Source: a bacterium
Lineage (GTDB): Bacteria > Ratteibacteria > UBA8468 > B48-G9 > JAFGKM01
DNA length: 49,530 nucleotides
NCBI GenBank assembly: GCA_026414725.1
Contig: JAOAIL010000010.1
Location: 1 to 49,530, forward strand
Reading direction: 5' to 3'
This document shows positions 7,816 through 16,965 of this stretch, one piece after another. Under the pieces are notes generated by a model. That model was not told the DNA's origin. It ran no database searches and was given only the letters and a program-made list of their open reading frames with translations. Position 1 is the first letter of the stretch. Every line of letters starts with the position of its first letter. A program made the translations under genes and the position numbers.

Positions 7816-10532
7816 TTTTTACCCCCTGATGATAAAAAACGTAAAACGAGAAAGAGATTTTCTATTGGCTCTTTACTTGTATTGTTGGATATAAGATTAT
7901 TAAATTTTTGATACATCTTATTTATTAAAGAATTTTTTATTGCTATTTTTTCCTTCGCATCTTTTTTACTTTGAATAAGAATGTGTCTTGTCAATCCAAG
8001 TTTTAGTAAAGATTTTATTAAATCCTGACTCTCTCCAATCCTTCCAATATCGTTGAACATAGATTGGAAAAATGACATAGAAAGTCCATCACTATCTTGT
8101 TTTCCTGCAACATTTTCCAGGATGGTTTTTATCTCTTCTATAATCAAAGTATTCTCATTCTTCCATTTTGACCCATATTTTACAATATTACCTGAACGCT
8201 TTATTATTTTTATTACAAAAGCATCTCTTCCATAGATATCTTTTGCTTCTTTCTGAACACTCTGAACTGTCTTCAATGTATCTGTTAAATCGTGGTCTTT
8301 GTGGGCTATAACTATTCCTGCAGACATTGTTGCTTTATCTCCAAGCGTAGAATAGATCGTTTTATTTTTTCCTTCTCTTATTACAATATAACCATTTTTG
8401 TGGGCTAAAAATATATTGTTATCTTCGTTTATGTTGCCAGAAAATGTAAATCTTATTTTTTGCGCAACTTCAATGGCATATTCCACTGGAATAAAAGCAA
8501 GAACATCATCACCACCAGAGTATACCAGTTTACCAGGGTATTGATATTCAACAATATCTCTAACAAGTTTTAAAGAGAACTTGTTAAGTGCCCGGCTTAT
8601 AAAAGAGTGAAGAGATGGAGATAAATTCCGCTTAAGATTTTGTGTATTTGGAGGGATTGATGATACAGCATCACTGTGAACTACTTCTTTCCATGAAGGA
8701 AAGTTCTCATGAGTTCCACTCAGCCATTTCCCCATATTATCTCCATCCATAGAGATAACTGCAAAATACTTGGAAGGTTTATCTCCAACATTTTTAATGA
8801 TATGCTTGATTGAACCAATATCAGTTCCCCTGATTTGTTGAATAAAGTCCTTTTTCTCATTATACTTTATGCCATACTCAGATAAGTTTTTTTCAGTAAA
8901 ACTTTCTTCAAAAAGCCATTGACCATCATAGCAAAGAAAATCTTTAATCGTATCATCATTAAGATTTAACTTCTTGATTTTATCTGAGATAAACCTTATA
9001 GAAAAACAGTTAAAAGTTTTTTGAATACCTATTTGTTTTAATAAATCTACATATTTTTTTACAGAACATGAGACATCAGGACTATTCCATTTTTCAATGA
9101 CAGCAATTTTAAACGGAAGGGTGGCAATTGTTGCTGTAGAAGGGAAAGAAACTTCTTGATTATTAAATATCTCTTTAAAATATAGTTCACCTGCCATCCT
9201 TTTTATAAAACAAATTGCACAGAGTTTCTCTTTCCCATCAATATTTATCTTGAAATCACTCACTTTTGCAATTTCTTTCCAGAATTCTGTGGGATTTCCT
9301 TTGTTAACAAGAATTTCTCTTTCGCCACAGAGGGAACATTTATTAAGTTGTCTTGGTGAATTCGTTAATTGATTAAAAGTTCTGATATTTTTACGAGAGT
9401 TAAAAGCAGTATCTATTATTTTATAAAGGTGCTGCCAGAAATTTCCTATATTGGAATATTCTGTTTCTATCGTAGCTTTTGTTTCTTCTCCAAAGATGTC
9501 TTTATAGTTCTGCTGCAAGGTATCTATAGCAGGCAATTTATAAATTACATAATAGGTTTCAAAGAAATTTTCTATTTGACTAGACCAGATTTTTTCAACT
9601 TCACTATCAGAAAATTTATCTCTAAATGTTTCAGAATCTTTAATTTTCTTTGCTATTTCATAAAAAGATGTTTTTATTGTTTCTTGCATTGATTTTGCTA
9701 TTGTTTCTGCTTGGTTATGAGGAAGTATAGCAAATATTATATTAGATAAAGAAGGTATAGAAATATTTCTCATAAAGTTATCATTGGCAATTTTTATTTC
9801 ATATGTATTTTTCAAAAATCTATCAATTAGAGGTTGGTTTTTTATATTAGGTAATATTATATGTTCTGGTCCTGCATTATCTATTATAACTTCAATGGCT
9901 TTTGATGTAAGATATGAGATAATGTAACTACCCATCCAGTAGTCCTCAGTTCTTTTAGAAGTAAGGATAAAACTCTGAACAGGCCCAAAAGAGAATTTTA
10001 AAAAAGCAGGTTCTGGTAAAGAACCTGTAATAGCTACAGAAAGCCAATTATGGTCCAATATAGAATGGTCAGGAATTCTTGTATCAGCAGGTAATAAATT
10101 CCACAGATTTCCTAATTTAAATTTTTCTATTTCTAAATCTGTAAATATATCCGGGATATTCCGCCAGAGGTTAATTAAAAATGTTTTATCATTTTTAGAA
10201 TTATTTTTGAGATTTACGATAGATTCAGATATAACTCTTTCTAATTCCTGATATTCAGGAGAAATATATCCATATTTAGATATCTCTAATCTTTCACTAC
10301 CGAGTGGATGTGTTAGTTCTGGTTTTTTATTGAAATCTATTGTAATATTCTGTGTAAACCTGATTCTATCAGCAGCAGCCGAAATTCTATCACTCTCTTC
10401 AATTTCGTCTGTAAATAATTTTTCTTCTGGTTTTACAAGATTATAATATTCTTCTGCTTTTTCTTTATGTCTATAGATATTGAATGGTTTATCAATAGGG
10501 TCATGGAAAAACGCTCTTAGTTTGTTATTCAT
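7812..10532 (-). CDS. cmr2: Cas10/Cmr2, cyclic-oligoadenylate synthase subunit
   Basis: 906 residues. The N-terminal HD-type region retains H10-D11 (FFHDPIDKPF) and a later SDRISAAADR. A zinc-binding pair of CxxC motifs is at C399/C402 and C438/C441. The palm (cyclase) domain has DGDNMGKWL (596-604) and the intact GGDD motif (673-676, in YSGGDDVLAF), the active site that turns ATP into cyclic oligoadenylates when target RNA is bound. Both nuclease and cyclase residues look preserved, which fits the two CARF genes in the same operon. The start overlaps the cmr1 stop (ATGA). Confidence 0.97.
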   Translation of the reverse strand: MNNKLRAFFHDPIDKPFNIYRHKEKAEEYYNLVKPEEKLFTDEIEESDRISAAADRIRFTQNITIDFNKKPELTHPLGSERLEISKYGYISPEYQELERVISESIVNLKNNSKNDKTFLINLWRNIPDIFTDLEIEKFKLGNLWNLLPADTRIPDHSILDHNWLSVAITGSLPEPAFLKFSFGPVQSFILTSKRTEDYWMGSYIISYLTSKAIEVIIDNAGPEHIILPNIKNQPLIDRFLKNTYEIKIANDNFMRNISIPSLSNIIFAILPHNQAETIAKSMQETIKTSFYEIAKKIKDSETFRDKFSDSEVEKIWSSQIENFFETYYVIYKLPAIDTLQQNYKDIFGEETKATIETEYSNIGNFWQHLYKIIDTAFNSRKNIRTFNQLTNSPRQLNKCSLCGEREILVNKGNPTEFWKEIAKVSDFKINIDGKEKLCAICFIKRMAGELYFKEIFNNQEVSFPSTATIATLPFKIAVIEKWNSPDVSCSVKKYVDLLKQIGIQKTFNCFSIRFISDKIKKLNLNDDTIKDFLCYDGQWLFEESFTEKNLSEYGIKYNEKKDFIQQIRGTDIGSIKHIIKNVGDKPSKYFAVISMDGDNMGKWLSGTHENFPSWKEVVHSDAVSSIPPNTQNLKRNLSPSLHSFISRALNKFSLKLVRDIVEYQYPGKLVYSGGDDVLAFIPVEYAIEVAQKIRFTFSGNINEDNNIFLAHKNGYIVIREGKNKTIYSTLGDKATMSAGIVIAHKDHDLTDTLKTVQSVQKEAKDIYGRDAFVIKIIKRSGNIVKYGSKWKNENTLIIEEIKTILENVAGKQDSDGLSMSFFQSMFNDIGRIGESQDLIKSLLKLGLTRHILIQSKKDAKEKIAIKNSLINKMYQKFNNLISNNTSKEPIENLFLVLRFLSSGGKN

Positions 10533-11590
10533 ATCAATGTCTCCATTTTTTTACTCAAATAGTTATTAAAATTCTCACATATTTGTTCAAATTCTTTATT
10601 TTTCTGAATCCAGTCAGATAATTTCTTACCGTCACGGTCTTCTGTCATAGAAGCACAATAGTTTGATGGTAAAAATAATATATAAGCGGAGAATTTATTA
10701 TCATCTTCCTTTATTACTTTTAAAAAATATGGCTTCGCATGTCTTTCTAAAAATGATTTAAACCCTCCATTTGGGTTATTACGTGTTGGGGTATTAAGTG
10801 GCGCTCCGATATATTGCCTTTTCATATATATGTGACTGCCTTCTAAATTCAATCTTGCCTCTCTATAAATTTTCCCTATTTCAGCAAGAGATTTATCCCA
10901 AGAGTCAAATATATTTTTTGCTTTGAACAGTCTTAATCCATTAGCAAAGGATAAATAATCAGTAGTATTTCTATTATTTATCATCTTATTTAAAATATCC
11001 TTTGTTGGTATAACATTTTTGATATATTCTTCTCCTATAGGCTTAAAAATTTCTCTATTTAACACTCTAAAACTCCCAAATCCATTTCTTGATTTTGCTC
11101 CAAGTCCACCAAAAGCATTGAGATAATAAAGAGATTTTAAAACATCTTTAAATTTATCAATGTTATTATAGAGGAATAAAATGATAAATCTTGTATTTGG
11201 AACAAAGTATTCAGAGATAACTTCATTACGTCGTATATTTTTATTGTATTCACAGCAACCATATGATAAATATTCAAGGATATTTATTTTAAAAGATTTC
11301 TTCCCAGATTTGACATCTATAAGGTGGCTCGGTAAAGAATTTTTAGAAGGATTAATAGAATCATATAGCAGTTTTATTGAAAAACTTGATTTTCCAGCAT
11401 CACTGCTTCCAAAAATTTTATCTTCTTTTTCTTTCAATTGTTGAAGATTATCTGAATTGTTTATCGCACGCCACCAGAATCTCAACAGACCTTTAATTGA
11501 TGGTGCTCTTAATTCAGCTGTCCTACCATCTGCACCTCCAAGAAACATAGGAGTTATTACTTCAACTTCACATTTCAATGTTTTCCACAT
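10529..11590 (-). CDS. cmr1: Type III-B RAMP protein Cmr1
   Basis: 353 residues. Cmr1 is the RAMP subunit at the 3' end of the crRNA in the Cmr complex. The N-terminus has ITPMFLGGADGRTAELRAPS followed by IKGLLRFWWRA, diagnostic of Cmr1, and GGLGAKSRNGFGSF is the glycine-rich loop. It overlaps the end of cas6 by 23 bp. Confidence 0.96.
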   Translation of the reverse strand: MWKTLKCEVEVITPMFLGGADGRTAELRAPSIKGLLRFWWRAINNSDNLQQLKEKEDKIFGSSDAGKSSFSIKLLYDSINPSKNSLPSHLIDVKSGKKSFKINILEYLSYGCCEYNKNIRRNEVISEYFVPNTRFIILFLYNNIDKFKDVLKSLYYLNAFGGLGAKSRNGFGSFRVLNREIFKPIGEEYIKNVIPTKDILNKMINNRNTTDYLSFANGLRLFKAKNIFDSWDKSLAEIGKIYREARLNLEGSHIYMKRQYIGAPLNTPTRNNPNGGFKSFLERHAKPYFLKVIKEDDNKFSAYILFLPSNYCASMTEDRDGKKLSDWIQKNKEFEQICENFNNYLSKKMETLI

Positions 11591-12557
11591 TATCTCTTCT
11601 CCTTAGATTTTCTATCCTGTACTTTCCCAAGCCGAAGGTGGTGTTTTTGCCGGTATGGAGATAGGAACCGAGAATAATGAGAGGCAGGAAATCATCTATA
11701 TTCCCTTTGTATGTTATCTCTCCCACAATTCCTCCAAGTTTCATTGTGGTTTTCTGACGGGTTGAATATCTTTCAAATTCAACCCATCTTGTTTCACATA
11801 CTTCTATTCTAATATCTTCTGATTTTTTAATCAAGTCATTCCAGTGATATTCAATTTTTTTATCACACCAGTGTTCTGAAAGGAAAGTTATCCGATGGAT
11901 TAAACTCCTTACAAGATAATGAAACTCAATTATAGAGACGAATTTTCCGTTATATTTTATTCTTGTTGGGGTTATAAACTTTAGAGTAAGTTTTGTAGTG
12001 GGTTCAGTCCCTATCTCTTTTACCCTTCCAATATCTGGTTTTGTCAGAGAACCTTCTTCTGCATTATATATTTCCTTTTCTTCAGGATATTGTTGTAAAA
12101 CTGATTCTATTGTGAAATTTTTTCTCTGATATCCAAAACCGGTTTCTCCGAGGGTTTGTATGGAAACAAAAAAATAAGGAAGATATTTTATTGAATTCCC
12201 GATAAGTGTAAGTTGTAAAGGCAGGATATCATTTTTGTTATAGATATTCTTCCTATAAGTTTCAATATCTAAAATGTAAGGTCTTGGTATATCCAGTGTT
12301 TTGAGAGTGGCATTTGAGTTTTGTATTTTGCTTTCAAAGAGTAGAGAGTAAGCACATTCACCTGATAATATACAGTCAACACAGGTTGATTTATTTTTAA
12401 AAATACAGGTCGCTTTTTTAAAGGCATATCCAAAGCCACCTCTTATTGTACTTCCATAAAATTTATTTAATATAATTTCTTCATCAGGTCTTATTCTGAA
12501 AAGGAATATGGAGAATGGTATCTGCTGGAGCTGTTGCATAAGAGATGAAGATTTCAT
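11568..12557 (-). CDS. cas6: CRISPR RNA processing endoribonuclease Cas6
   Basis: 329 residues. Cas6 cuts pre-crRNA inside the repeat and leaves the 8-nt 5' tag, here predicted AUUGCGAC. Seen: an N-terminal ferredoxin-like fold with STIRGGFGYAFKKATC, a cysteine cluster (CVDC, then GEC, near residue 60), TKLTLKFITPTRIKYNGK opening the second domain, and the glycine-rich end GKNTTFGLGKYRI. It is the first cas gene. No Shine-Dalgarno is visible, and a promoter-like pair (12564-12592) would place the transcription start at about the A of the ATG. Confidence 0.93.
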   Translation of the reverse strand: MKSSSLMQQLQQIPFSIFLFRIRPDEEIILNKFYGSTIRGGFGYAFKKATCIFKNKSTCVDCILSGECAYSLLFESKIQNSNATLKTLDIPRPYILDIETYRKNIYNKNDILPLQLTLIGNSIKYLPYFFVSIQTLGETGFGYQRKNFTIESVLQQYPEEKEIYNAEEGSLTKPDIGRVKEIGTEPTTKLTLKFITPTRIKYNGKFVSIIEFHYLVRSLIHRITFLSEHWCDKKIEYHWNDLIKKSEDIRIEVCETRWVEFERYSTRQKTTMKLGGIVGEITYKGNIDDFLPLIILGSYLHTGKNTTFGLGKYRIENLRRRDNVENIEM

Positions 12558-12563
12558 AGTTTC

Positions 12564-12592
12564 TTTATATCATAAAATAGAAATTCAGGCAA
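12564..12592 (-). promoter_or_regulatory. Candidate promoter for the cas operon, possibly leaderless
   Basis: On the minus strand, TTGCCT (12592-12587), 17 nt, then TATAAA (12569-12564). Only six bases separate the -10 from the cas6 ATG, so the mRNA would begin at or next to the start codon. It overlaps the 3' end of the hydrolase gene. Confidence 0.45.
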
Positions 12593-13535
12593 GATAATTT
12601 TTAAAGTATTTTAGAGTATGGTAAAGAATAGTTTTGTGAAAAAATGTGGAAGTGATGTGGGTGGAGGGAAGCCATACTATCGGAGGTCTTCCGAGTGCTT
12701 CCCACAGTTGGATTGTTGCTCTCACAGGAACGATAAGGTCAAATCTACCGTTAATCATAAGGACATTCCTCGGTTGGTTTAGATGTGCATATGTTAAAGG
12801 GTCTATTAAAAACCATTCTCTCGGACAGCAAATATCTTCTATTTCCTCAGGCATATTTACTCTTCTTACTTCTTTCAGGTATTCAATATAGTCCTTCGTC
12901 ATATTTCTATAATCTCTGATACGGAGTCCTTTAATCATTTCACCCACAACGATGGGAAGTGTTGCAATACCTCTGGTGAATATGTAGTGAAGATTACCTC
13001 CTCCTAATATAGATACGCCTGCTTTAATACGTTTATCAATCCCCATTACGGTGTTAAGAATGATAGCTCCTAAACTTATTCCAACCATACCTATCTGTCC
13101 TTTAATTATTTTTTCTCCATCTTCCAGCCAGTCGCAGAGTGCCATAATATCTATTACTGCCTGACGATATGCATTTACAGACCGGTTTACATCAGTAGTA
13201 ATAAATAAAGAGCCGCTTTTGTATCTTTTGTGTGCTCTGTTCATATGATAAGGAAGGTGTAAAAGGTATGCACCAAATCCTCTTTTTGCCAGTTCTCTGG
13301 CAAACCATTCAGTAGCACCATTTTTGTTTTCCATCCAACTATGTATAAGAACAATGGGAATCCATTTCTCCATATTTAAGGGCTCAAATACATCAACATA
13401 TACAGTGTCATTGAAAGGATATCCTGAAGTAAAACCAGAAGGGAAAGAAAGCATGCCTTTATTGTAAAGGGCGCTTCTTTCTGTGATAACATAATGGAAC
13501 CCAGTTATCTTTGCATATTGATAGAACTTTATCAT
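12585..13535 (-). CDS. Alpha/beta-hydrolase family protein
   Basis: 316 residues. The hydrolase fold is indicated by VLIHSWMENKNGATEWFARELAKRGFGAYLLHLPYH (oxyanion strand region), the nucleophile elbow G-I-S-L-G with S154, an acid candidate D266 in GRFDLIVP and H293 in PSTHITS, in the right order for a Ser-Asp-His triad. No signal peptide is seen, so it is probably cytoplasmic; the substrate is unknown. It ends 27 bp before cas6 on the same strand and has its own promoter (13559-13586), so read-through into the cas genes is possible. A link to CRISPR function is unproven; it may simply be a flanking gene. Confidence 0.85.
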   Translation of the reverse strand: MIKFYQYAKITGFHYVITERSALYNKGMLSFPSGFTSGYPFNDTVYVDVFEPLNMEKWIPIVLIHSWMENKNGATEWFARELAKRGFGAYLLHLPYHMNRAHKRYKSGSLFITTDVNRSVNAYRQAVIDIMALCDWLEDGEKIIKGQIGMVGISLGAIILNTVMGIDKRIKAGVSILGGGNLHYIFTRGIATLPIVVGEMIKGLRIRDYRNMTKDYIEYLKEVRRVNMPEEIEDICCPREWFLIDPLTYAHLNQPRNVLMINGRFDLIVPVRATIQLWEALGRPPIVWLPSTHITSTFFHKTILYHTLKYFKNYLA

Positions 13536-13558
13536 AAAAGTATTTCTCCTACTTCTTA

Positions 13559-13586
13559 ATTATCTATTCTATAAAGAGAATGTCAA
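13559..13586 (-). promoter_or_regulatory. Promoter of the alpha/beta-hydrolase gene
   Basis: On the minus strand, TTGACA (13586-13581), 16 nt, then GATAAT (13564-13559), with AGGAG before the ATG at 13535. Strong sigma70-type match. The rest of the 145-bp divergent gap holds a C-rich/G-rich imperfect inverted stretch (about 13600-13640). Confidence 0.6.
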
Positions 13587-13680
13587 GAAAATTCTTTTAC
13601 CCCTATTCTCTCCCCCAGTTGAGTGAGAAAGAAAAGGGGAAATTAACTTGACTGGTGTATAATAGTTATAAGGAGAAATA

Positions 13681-14520
13681 ATGAAGATAGGCGCACATAT
13701 ATGGATAGGTAAGGGACTGGGAAGTGTTGTTGAGACCGCTGATTTTTTGAGTTGTGATTGCTTCCAGATGTTTCTTCAAAATCCCCGTTCATGGAAAAGG
13801 AAGGAAAGAGAAAATACAGAAGTTATGAAGTTCAGAGAAGGAGTTAGAAAGCATAATATTGCTCCCGTAGTAGTTCATATGCCGTATATAATGAATCTAT
13901 CTTCCCCTGATAGAGAAATTTTGTATAAGTCCAGAATGTTATTTGAATATGAAATGGCAGAAGCAGAAAAACTGGGTGCTGACTATTATGTTATACATCC
14001 AGGCAGTCATAAAGGAGAAGGGATTAAAACAGGTATTAAAAACCTTGCGGAAAGTATTAAATCGTTTGTTGTAAAAAAACCAAAGATACTTGTTGAAAAT
14101 ACTGCAGGACAGGGTAATACAATAGGTGGAAGGTGGGAGGACTTTGTTTATCTTTTTGAAAGATTTGGAGATAGCATTGGAATATGTTTTGATACCGCAC
14201 ATGCTTTCCAGTCAGGGTATGATATAAGAGATGAAGAGAAACTTTTAGAGATGCTGAAAATAATAGATGCGAAACTTATACGTAAAGGAATTCTTATAGT
14301 CCATTCCAATGATTCTTTTTCTCCTCTGGCTTCACATCTTGATAGACACCAGCATATCGGGAAGGGGCATCTCGGAATAAAAACATTTGAGATACTTATA
14401 AAAAATGGTTATATCGGAACACTACCATTTATAATTGAAACACCAAAGCTGGATATATCTGCGGATGAAAAAAATCTTGATATATTGAGAAAAATTGGTA
14501 GAAAATATCAACGTTATTAG
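13681..14520 (+). CDS. nfo: Endonuclease IV (AP endonuclease)
   Basis: 279 residues, the standard length. This TIM-barrel enzyme cuts DNA 5' to abasic sites in base excision repair. All nine expected metal ligands can be placed: H66, H106, E139 (LVENTAG), D171 and H174 (FDTAHAF), H208 (HSND), D221 and H223 (LDRHQHIGKGH), and E253 (IIETP). The start has AAGGAG 6-8 nt upstream. It is transcribed away from the hydrolase/cas side and converges on the permease gene. Confidence 0.96.
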   Translation: MKIGAHIWIGKGLGSVVETADFLSCDCFQMFLQNPRSWKRKERENTEVMKFREGVRKHNIAPVVVHMPYIMNLSSPDREILYKSRMLFEYEMAEAEKLGADYYVIHPGSHKGEGIKTGIKNLAESIKSFVVKKPKILVENTAGQGNTIGGRWEDFVYLFERFGDSIGICFDTAHAFQSGYDIRDEEKLLEMLKIIDAKLIRKGILIVHSNDSFSPLASHLDRHQHIGKGHLGIKTFEILIKNGYIGTLPFIIETPKLDISADEKNLDILRKIGRKYQRY

Positions 14521-14532
14521 GCATCCAGGGTT

Positions 14533-15855
14533 TTACCTTATAAGAACAGCATATTTGAATATGAAAAGTACTGCTATTACAATCAATATCCAGTTAAGTT
14601 CTCTGTATCTTCCCGAAGTAAGTTTGAAAATAACATAGGATATAAATCCCATAGCCATTCCATCTCCGATATTATATGTAAGAGGGATACCTAATAGAGT
14701 AAGGAAGGCGGGGATACTTTCTGTATGGTCTTCCCATTTTATCTTTTTAACAGTACCCATTATTAAACTTCCTATTATGATGAGTGCAGGTGCAGTTACA
14801 GGGTAAAGTGTTATTCCTCCTTCTCCGGGGATACCTGTTCCTACCATTCGGACAAAAGGATAGAAAAATAAAGCAAGTAGGAAACAGATAGCAGTTATCA
14901 CTGATGCAAAACCGGTCTTTCCACCGGATGAGACACCCGCAGCACTTTCAATATAACTTGTTACAGTGGATGTTCCTAACATTGCACCTGCAACAGTTCC
15001 TACTGCGTCTGAGAATAAGATTCTTTCTGCTCTCGGTAGTTTACCGTCTTTCATAAATCCTCCTGCTTGTCCTATTCCTATGACGGTTCCCACTGTGTCA
15101 AACACATCCATAAAGAGAAATACAAATATTACAGTAAATATTCCATATCTTATTGCACCTACTACATCCATCTTCATAAATGTAGGAGAGATGGAAGGTA
15201 TTTTTCCTGCAATACCCTGATATTCTACTAAACCCATGGCAAGTCCAATAAGCCCTGTAATGACCATACCTAAAAGGATTCCACCTTTTATCTTTCTGGC
15301 AATTAAAATTCCTGTGATGAAAAGTCCTATAACGGAAAGTAAGACCTCCTTTTGGTGGAAGTTTCCCAGTGAGACGACCAGTCCACTTTTTTTAATAATA
15401 CCTGCCTGTAGAAAACCTATAAATGCAATAAAGAATCCTATACCTGCTGCTATTCCATACTGAAGTGTTTCTGGTATCGCGTTTATAAGTTTTTCACGCA
15501 CCCGCCATAGTGAAAGGACTATAAATATAACTCCGGAAATAAAAACTGCTCCAAGAGCGGACTGCCAGGCAATACCCATACCGAGCACAACCGTGAATGT
15601 GAAATAGAAGTTCTGTCCCATACCCGGCGCAAGTGCGATGGGATAGTTAGCATAAATTCCCATCAGTAGGGTTGCTATGGCTGATGAGAGACAGGTGGCA
15701 ACCATAACTGAACCAAAATCCATTCCTGCCTGAGATAAAACCGCTGGCTGGACAACTATAATATAAGCCATTGCCATAAATGTTACAATGCCTGCTAATA
15801 CCTCTGTTTTTAGGTCGCTTCCATATTCCTTAAATTTGAAGAATTTTGCTATCAT
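14533..15855 (-). CDS. NCS2-family purine permease, AzgA/PbuG-like
   Basis: 440 residues from the preferred start; an in-frame ATG at 15867 adds four residues, but GGGGTGG sits correctly before the 15855 ATG. A hydrophobic protein with about 12-13 membrane segments. The AzgA branch is indicated by the start (KEYGSDLKTEVLAGIVTFM), the segment MAYIIVVQPAVLSQAG, the APGMGQNFYF loop, and DAVGTVAGAMLGTSTVTSYI with ESAAGVSSGGKTG. This branch imports hypoxanthine, guanine or adenine with protons. It is convergent with nfo (12-bp gap) and probably monocistronic. Confidence 0.92.
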   Translation of the reverse strand: MIAKFFKFKEYGSDLKTEVLAGIVTFMAMAYIIVVQPAVLSQAGMDFGSVMVATCLSSAIATLLMGIYANYPIALAPGMGQNFYFTFTVVLGMGIAWQSALGAVFISGVIFIVLSLWRVREKLINAIPETLQYGIAAGIGFFIAFIGFLQAGIIKKSGLVVSLGNFHQKEVLLSVIGLFITGILIARKIKGGILLGMVITGLIGLAMGLVEYQGIAGKIPSISPTFMKMDVVGAIRYGIFTVIFVFLFMDVFDTVGTVIGIGQAGGFMKDGKLPRAERILFSDAVGTVAGAMLGTSTVTSYIESAAGVSSGGKTGFASVITAICFLLALFFYPFVRMVGTGIPGEGGITLYPVTAPALIIIGSLIMGTVKKIKWEDHTESIPAFLTLLGIPLTYNIGDGMAMGFISYVIFKLTSGRYRELNWILIVIAVLFIFKYAVLIR

Positions 15856-15954
15856 TATCCACCCCATCTTATTTTTTTGATTTTATAATTTTAAAAAATA
15901 AGTAGCAAATAATTCTTTCTTATTTCTCTTTTTCTGTGAAAGAGGAAACAGCAT

Positions 15955-16085
15955 AGGTTTCACCCTCACTCTGTCTTGCCCTGACGGGCTTCGGGCACCC
16001 TCCTCACCATCTCGGCGGGCGTGCTATACGCTGCTCCTTACCTGTCGCACCAGCACCCCTCTCCCCTAAAGGGAGAGGGAATTAT
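15955..16085. repeat. GC-rich intergenic island with a 9-bp stem hairpin
   Basis: In the 300-bp gap between the permease and the next gene, this stretch is far richer in G+C than its surroundings. It contains TGCCCTGACGGGCTTCGGGC (nested GCCC/GGGC pairs) and a perfect hairpin CCCTCTCCC-CTAAA-GGGAGAGGG at 16057-16079. It has no coding look. Such CTCTCCC...GGGAGAG elements are commonly dispersed non-coding repeats, but only one good copy lies in this window. The hairpin lacks a clean T-tract, so it is not called a terminator. Confidence 0.5.
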
Positions 16086-16106
16086 CTATCCTATCCGTAC
16101 GTGAAC

Positions 16107-16136
16107 TTGACAGGACATAAAACTAAAAATTACAAT
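16107..16136 (+). promoter_or_regulatory. Promoter for the secreted-protein/TM2 gene pair
   Basis: TTGACA (16107-16112), 18 nt, TACAAT (16131-16136). The expected start near 16143 lies downstream of a GTG at 16101, which rules that codon out as the start and supports the ATG at 16158. Confidence 0.6.
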
Positions 16137-16157
16137 ATAGAAAAAAAGGAGATGAAA

Positions 16158-16946
16158 ATGTTTAAAAAATCAGGAATATTTTTCAGTATAATTTTCTTAT
16201 TTTTCTCTTCTCTCCTGCTTTCTGCCCCATCTTCTCAGAAAACTACAAAGTTTGAATATAGAATACAAGGTGAGGATGTGTTTTTTACGACAGAAGGCAA
16301 CATCTTTCTCGTCCAACCAGTAAGTATTATATGTAAAGATAATATGCTCTATTTCGCTGCACAGGATATTACTGCAAAACGGGACCTTATAGTAAGTAAA
16401 ACAAAAGAAGTTAAGAATATTATAGACCAGGAGGATAGAAAAGTTGTAAAAGTCACATATCTACTCGCAGATGCCAATAATAATGCTATATATAAGGACT
16501 ATGAACTTGTATTATTCTTGGAAATTCTTAAAGGATATCCGTTCCTTGCTATATCTTCAAAGTTTACATATACAGGAAATGGAGTCAATGAGTGTGCTAT
16601 CAACTGGGCACTTGATTCTATATATGAACCATTTAAATATTACACAATCCCTGGAAAGACAAAAGAAGAGACATATAAACTTGTTAAGACAAAAAAAACA
16701 AAGATAGGACAGGCAAACTGGATATTTGCTAATATAGGAGACGGAACAGGAGGAGGACTTATAGCACCTGCTGCTATACTCGGTAGAGGAGAGGACTTTA
16801 TATTTCTTAATAGTGTTCCACCGAAAAAGAAATTGAGAAAAGGAGAATCAATTGATTTATTTATGATTTTCCTTCCTATTAATAAAAACTATAAAATTCT
16901 CGGAGAAATCTTTGAAAAGATAAAAAATAGAAAATGGGAATATTAA
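16158..16946 (+). CDS. Secreted protein of unknown function
   Basis: 262 residues. The start is set by AAAGGAG six bases before the ATG and by the promoter position. A signal peptide is clear: Lys-Lys, a hydrophobic core (IFFSIIFLFFSSLLLS), then APSSQ as the likely cleavage region. The mature part is a beta-rich, Lys-rich domain with no catalytic motif I recognise; it contains IVSKTKEVKN and a glycine-rich IGDGTGGGLIAPAAILGRG. It is followed after 19 bp by the TM2-like gene, so the two are probably co-transcribed. Confidence 0.75.
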   Translation: MFKKSGIFFSIIFLFFSSLLLSAPSSQKTTKFEYRIQGEDVFFTTEGNIFLVQPVSIICKDNMLYFAAQDITAKRDLIVSKTKEVKNIIDQEDRKVVKVTYLLADANNNAIYKDYELVLFLEILKGYPFLAISSKFTYTGNGVNECAINWALDSIYEPFKYYTIPGKTKEETYKLVKTKKTKIGQANWIFANIGDGTGGGLIAPAAILGRGEDFIFLNSVPPKKKLRKGESIDLFMIFLPINKNYKILGEIFEKIKNRKWEY

Positions 16947-16965
16947 TATAACAAAGGAGGAATCA

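Noticed and set aside
13648-13663. TTGACT and TATAAT before nfo as a promoter.
   Set aside because: Only four bases separate the two hexamers, so they cannot be used as one -35/-10 pair; TATAAT may act alone but no fitting -35 is seen.
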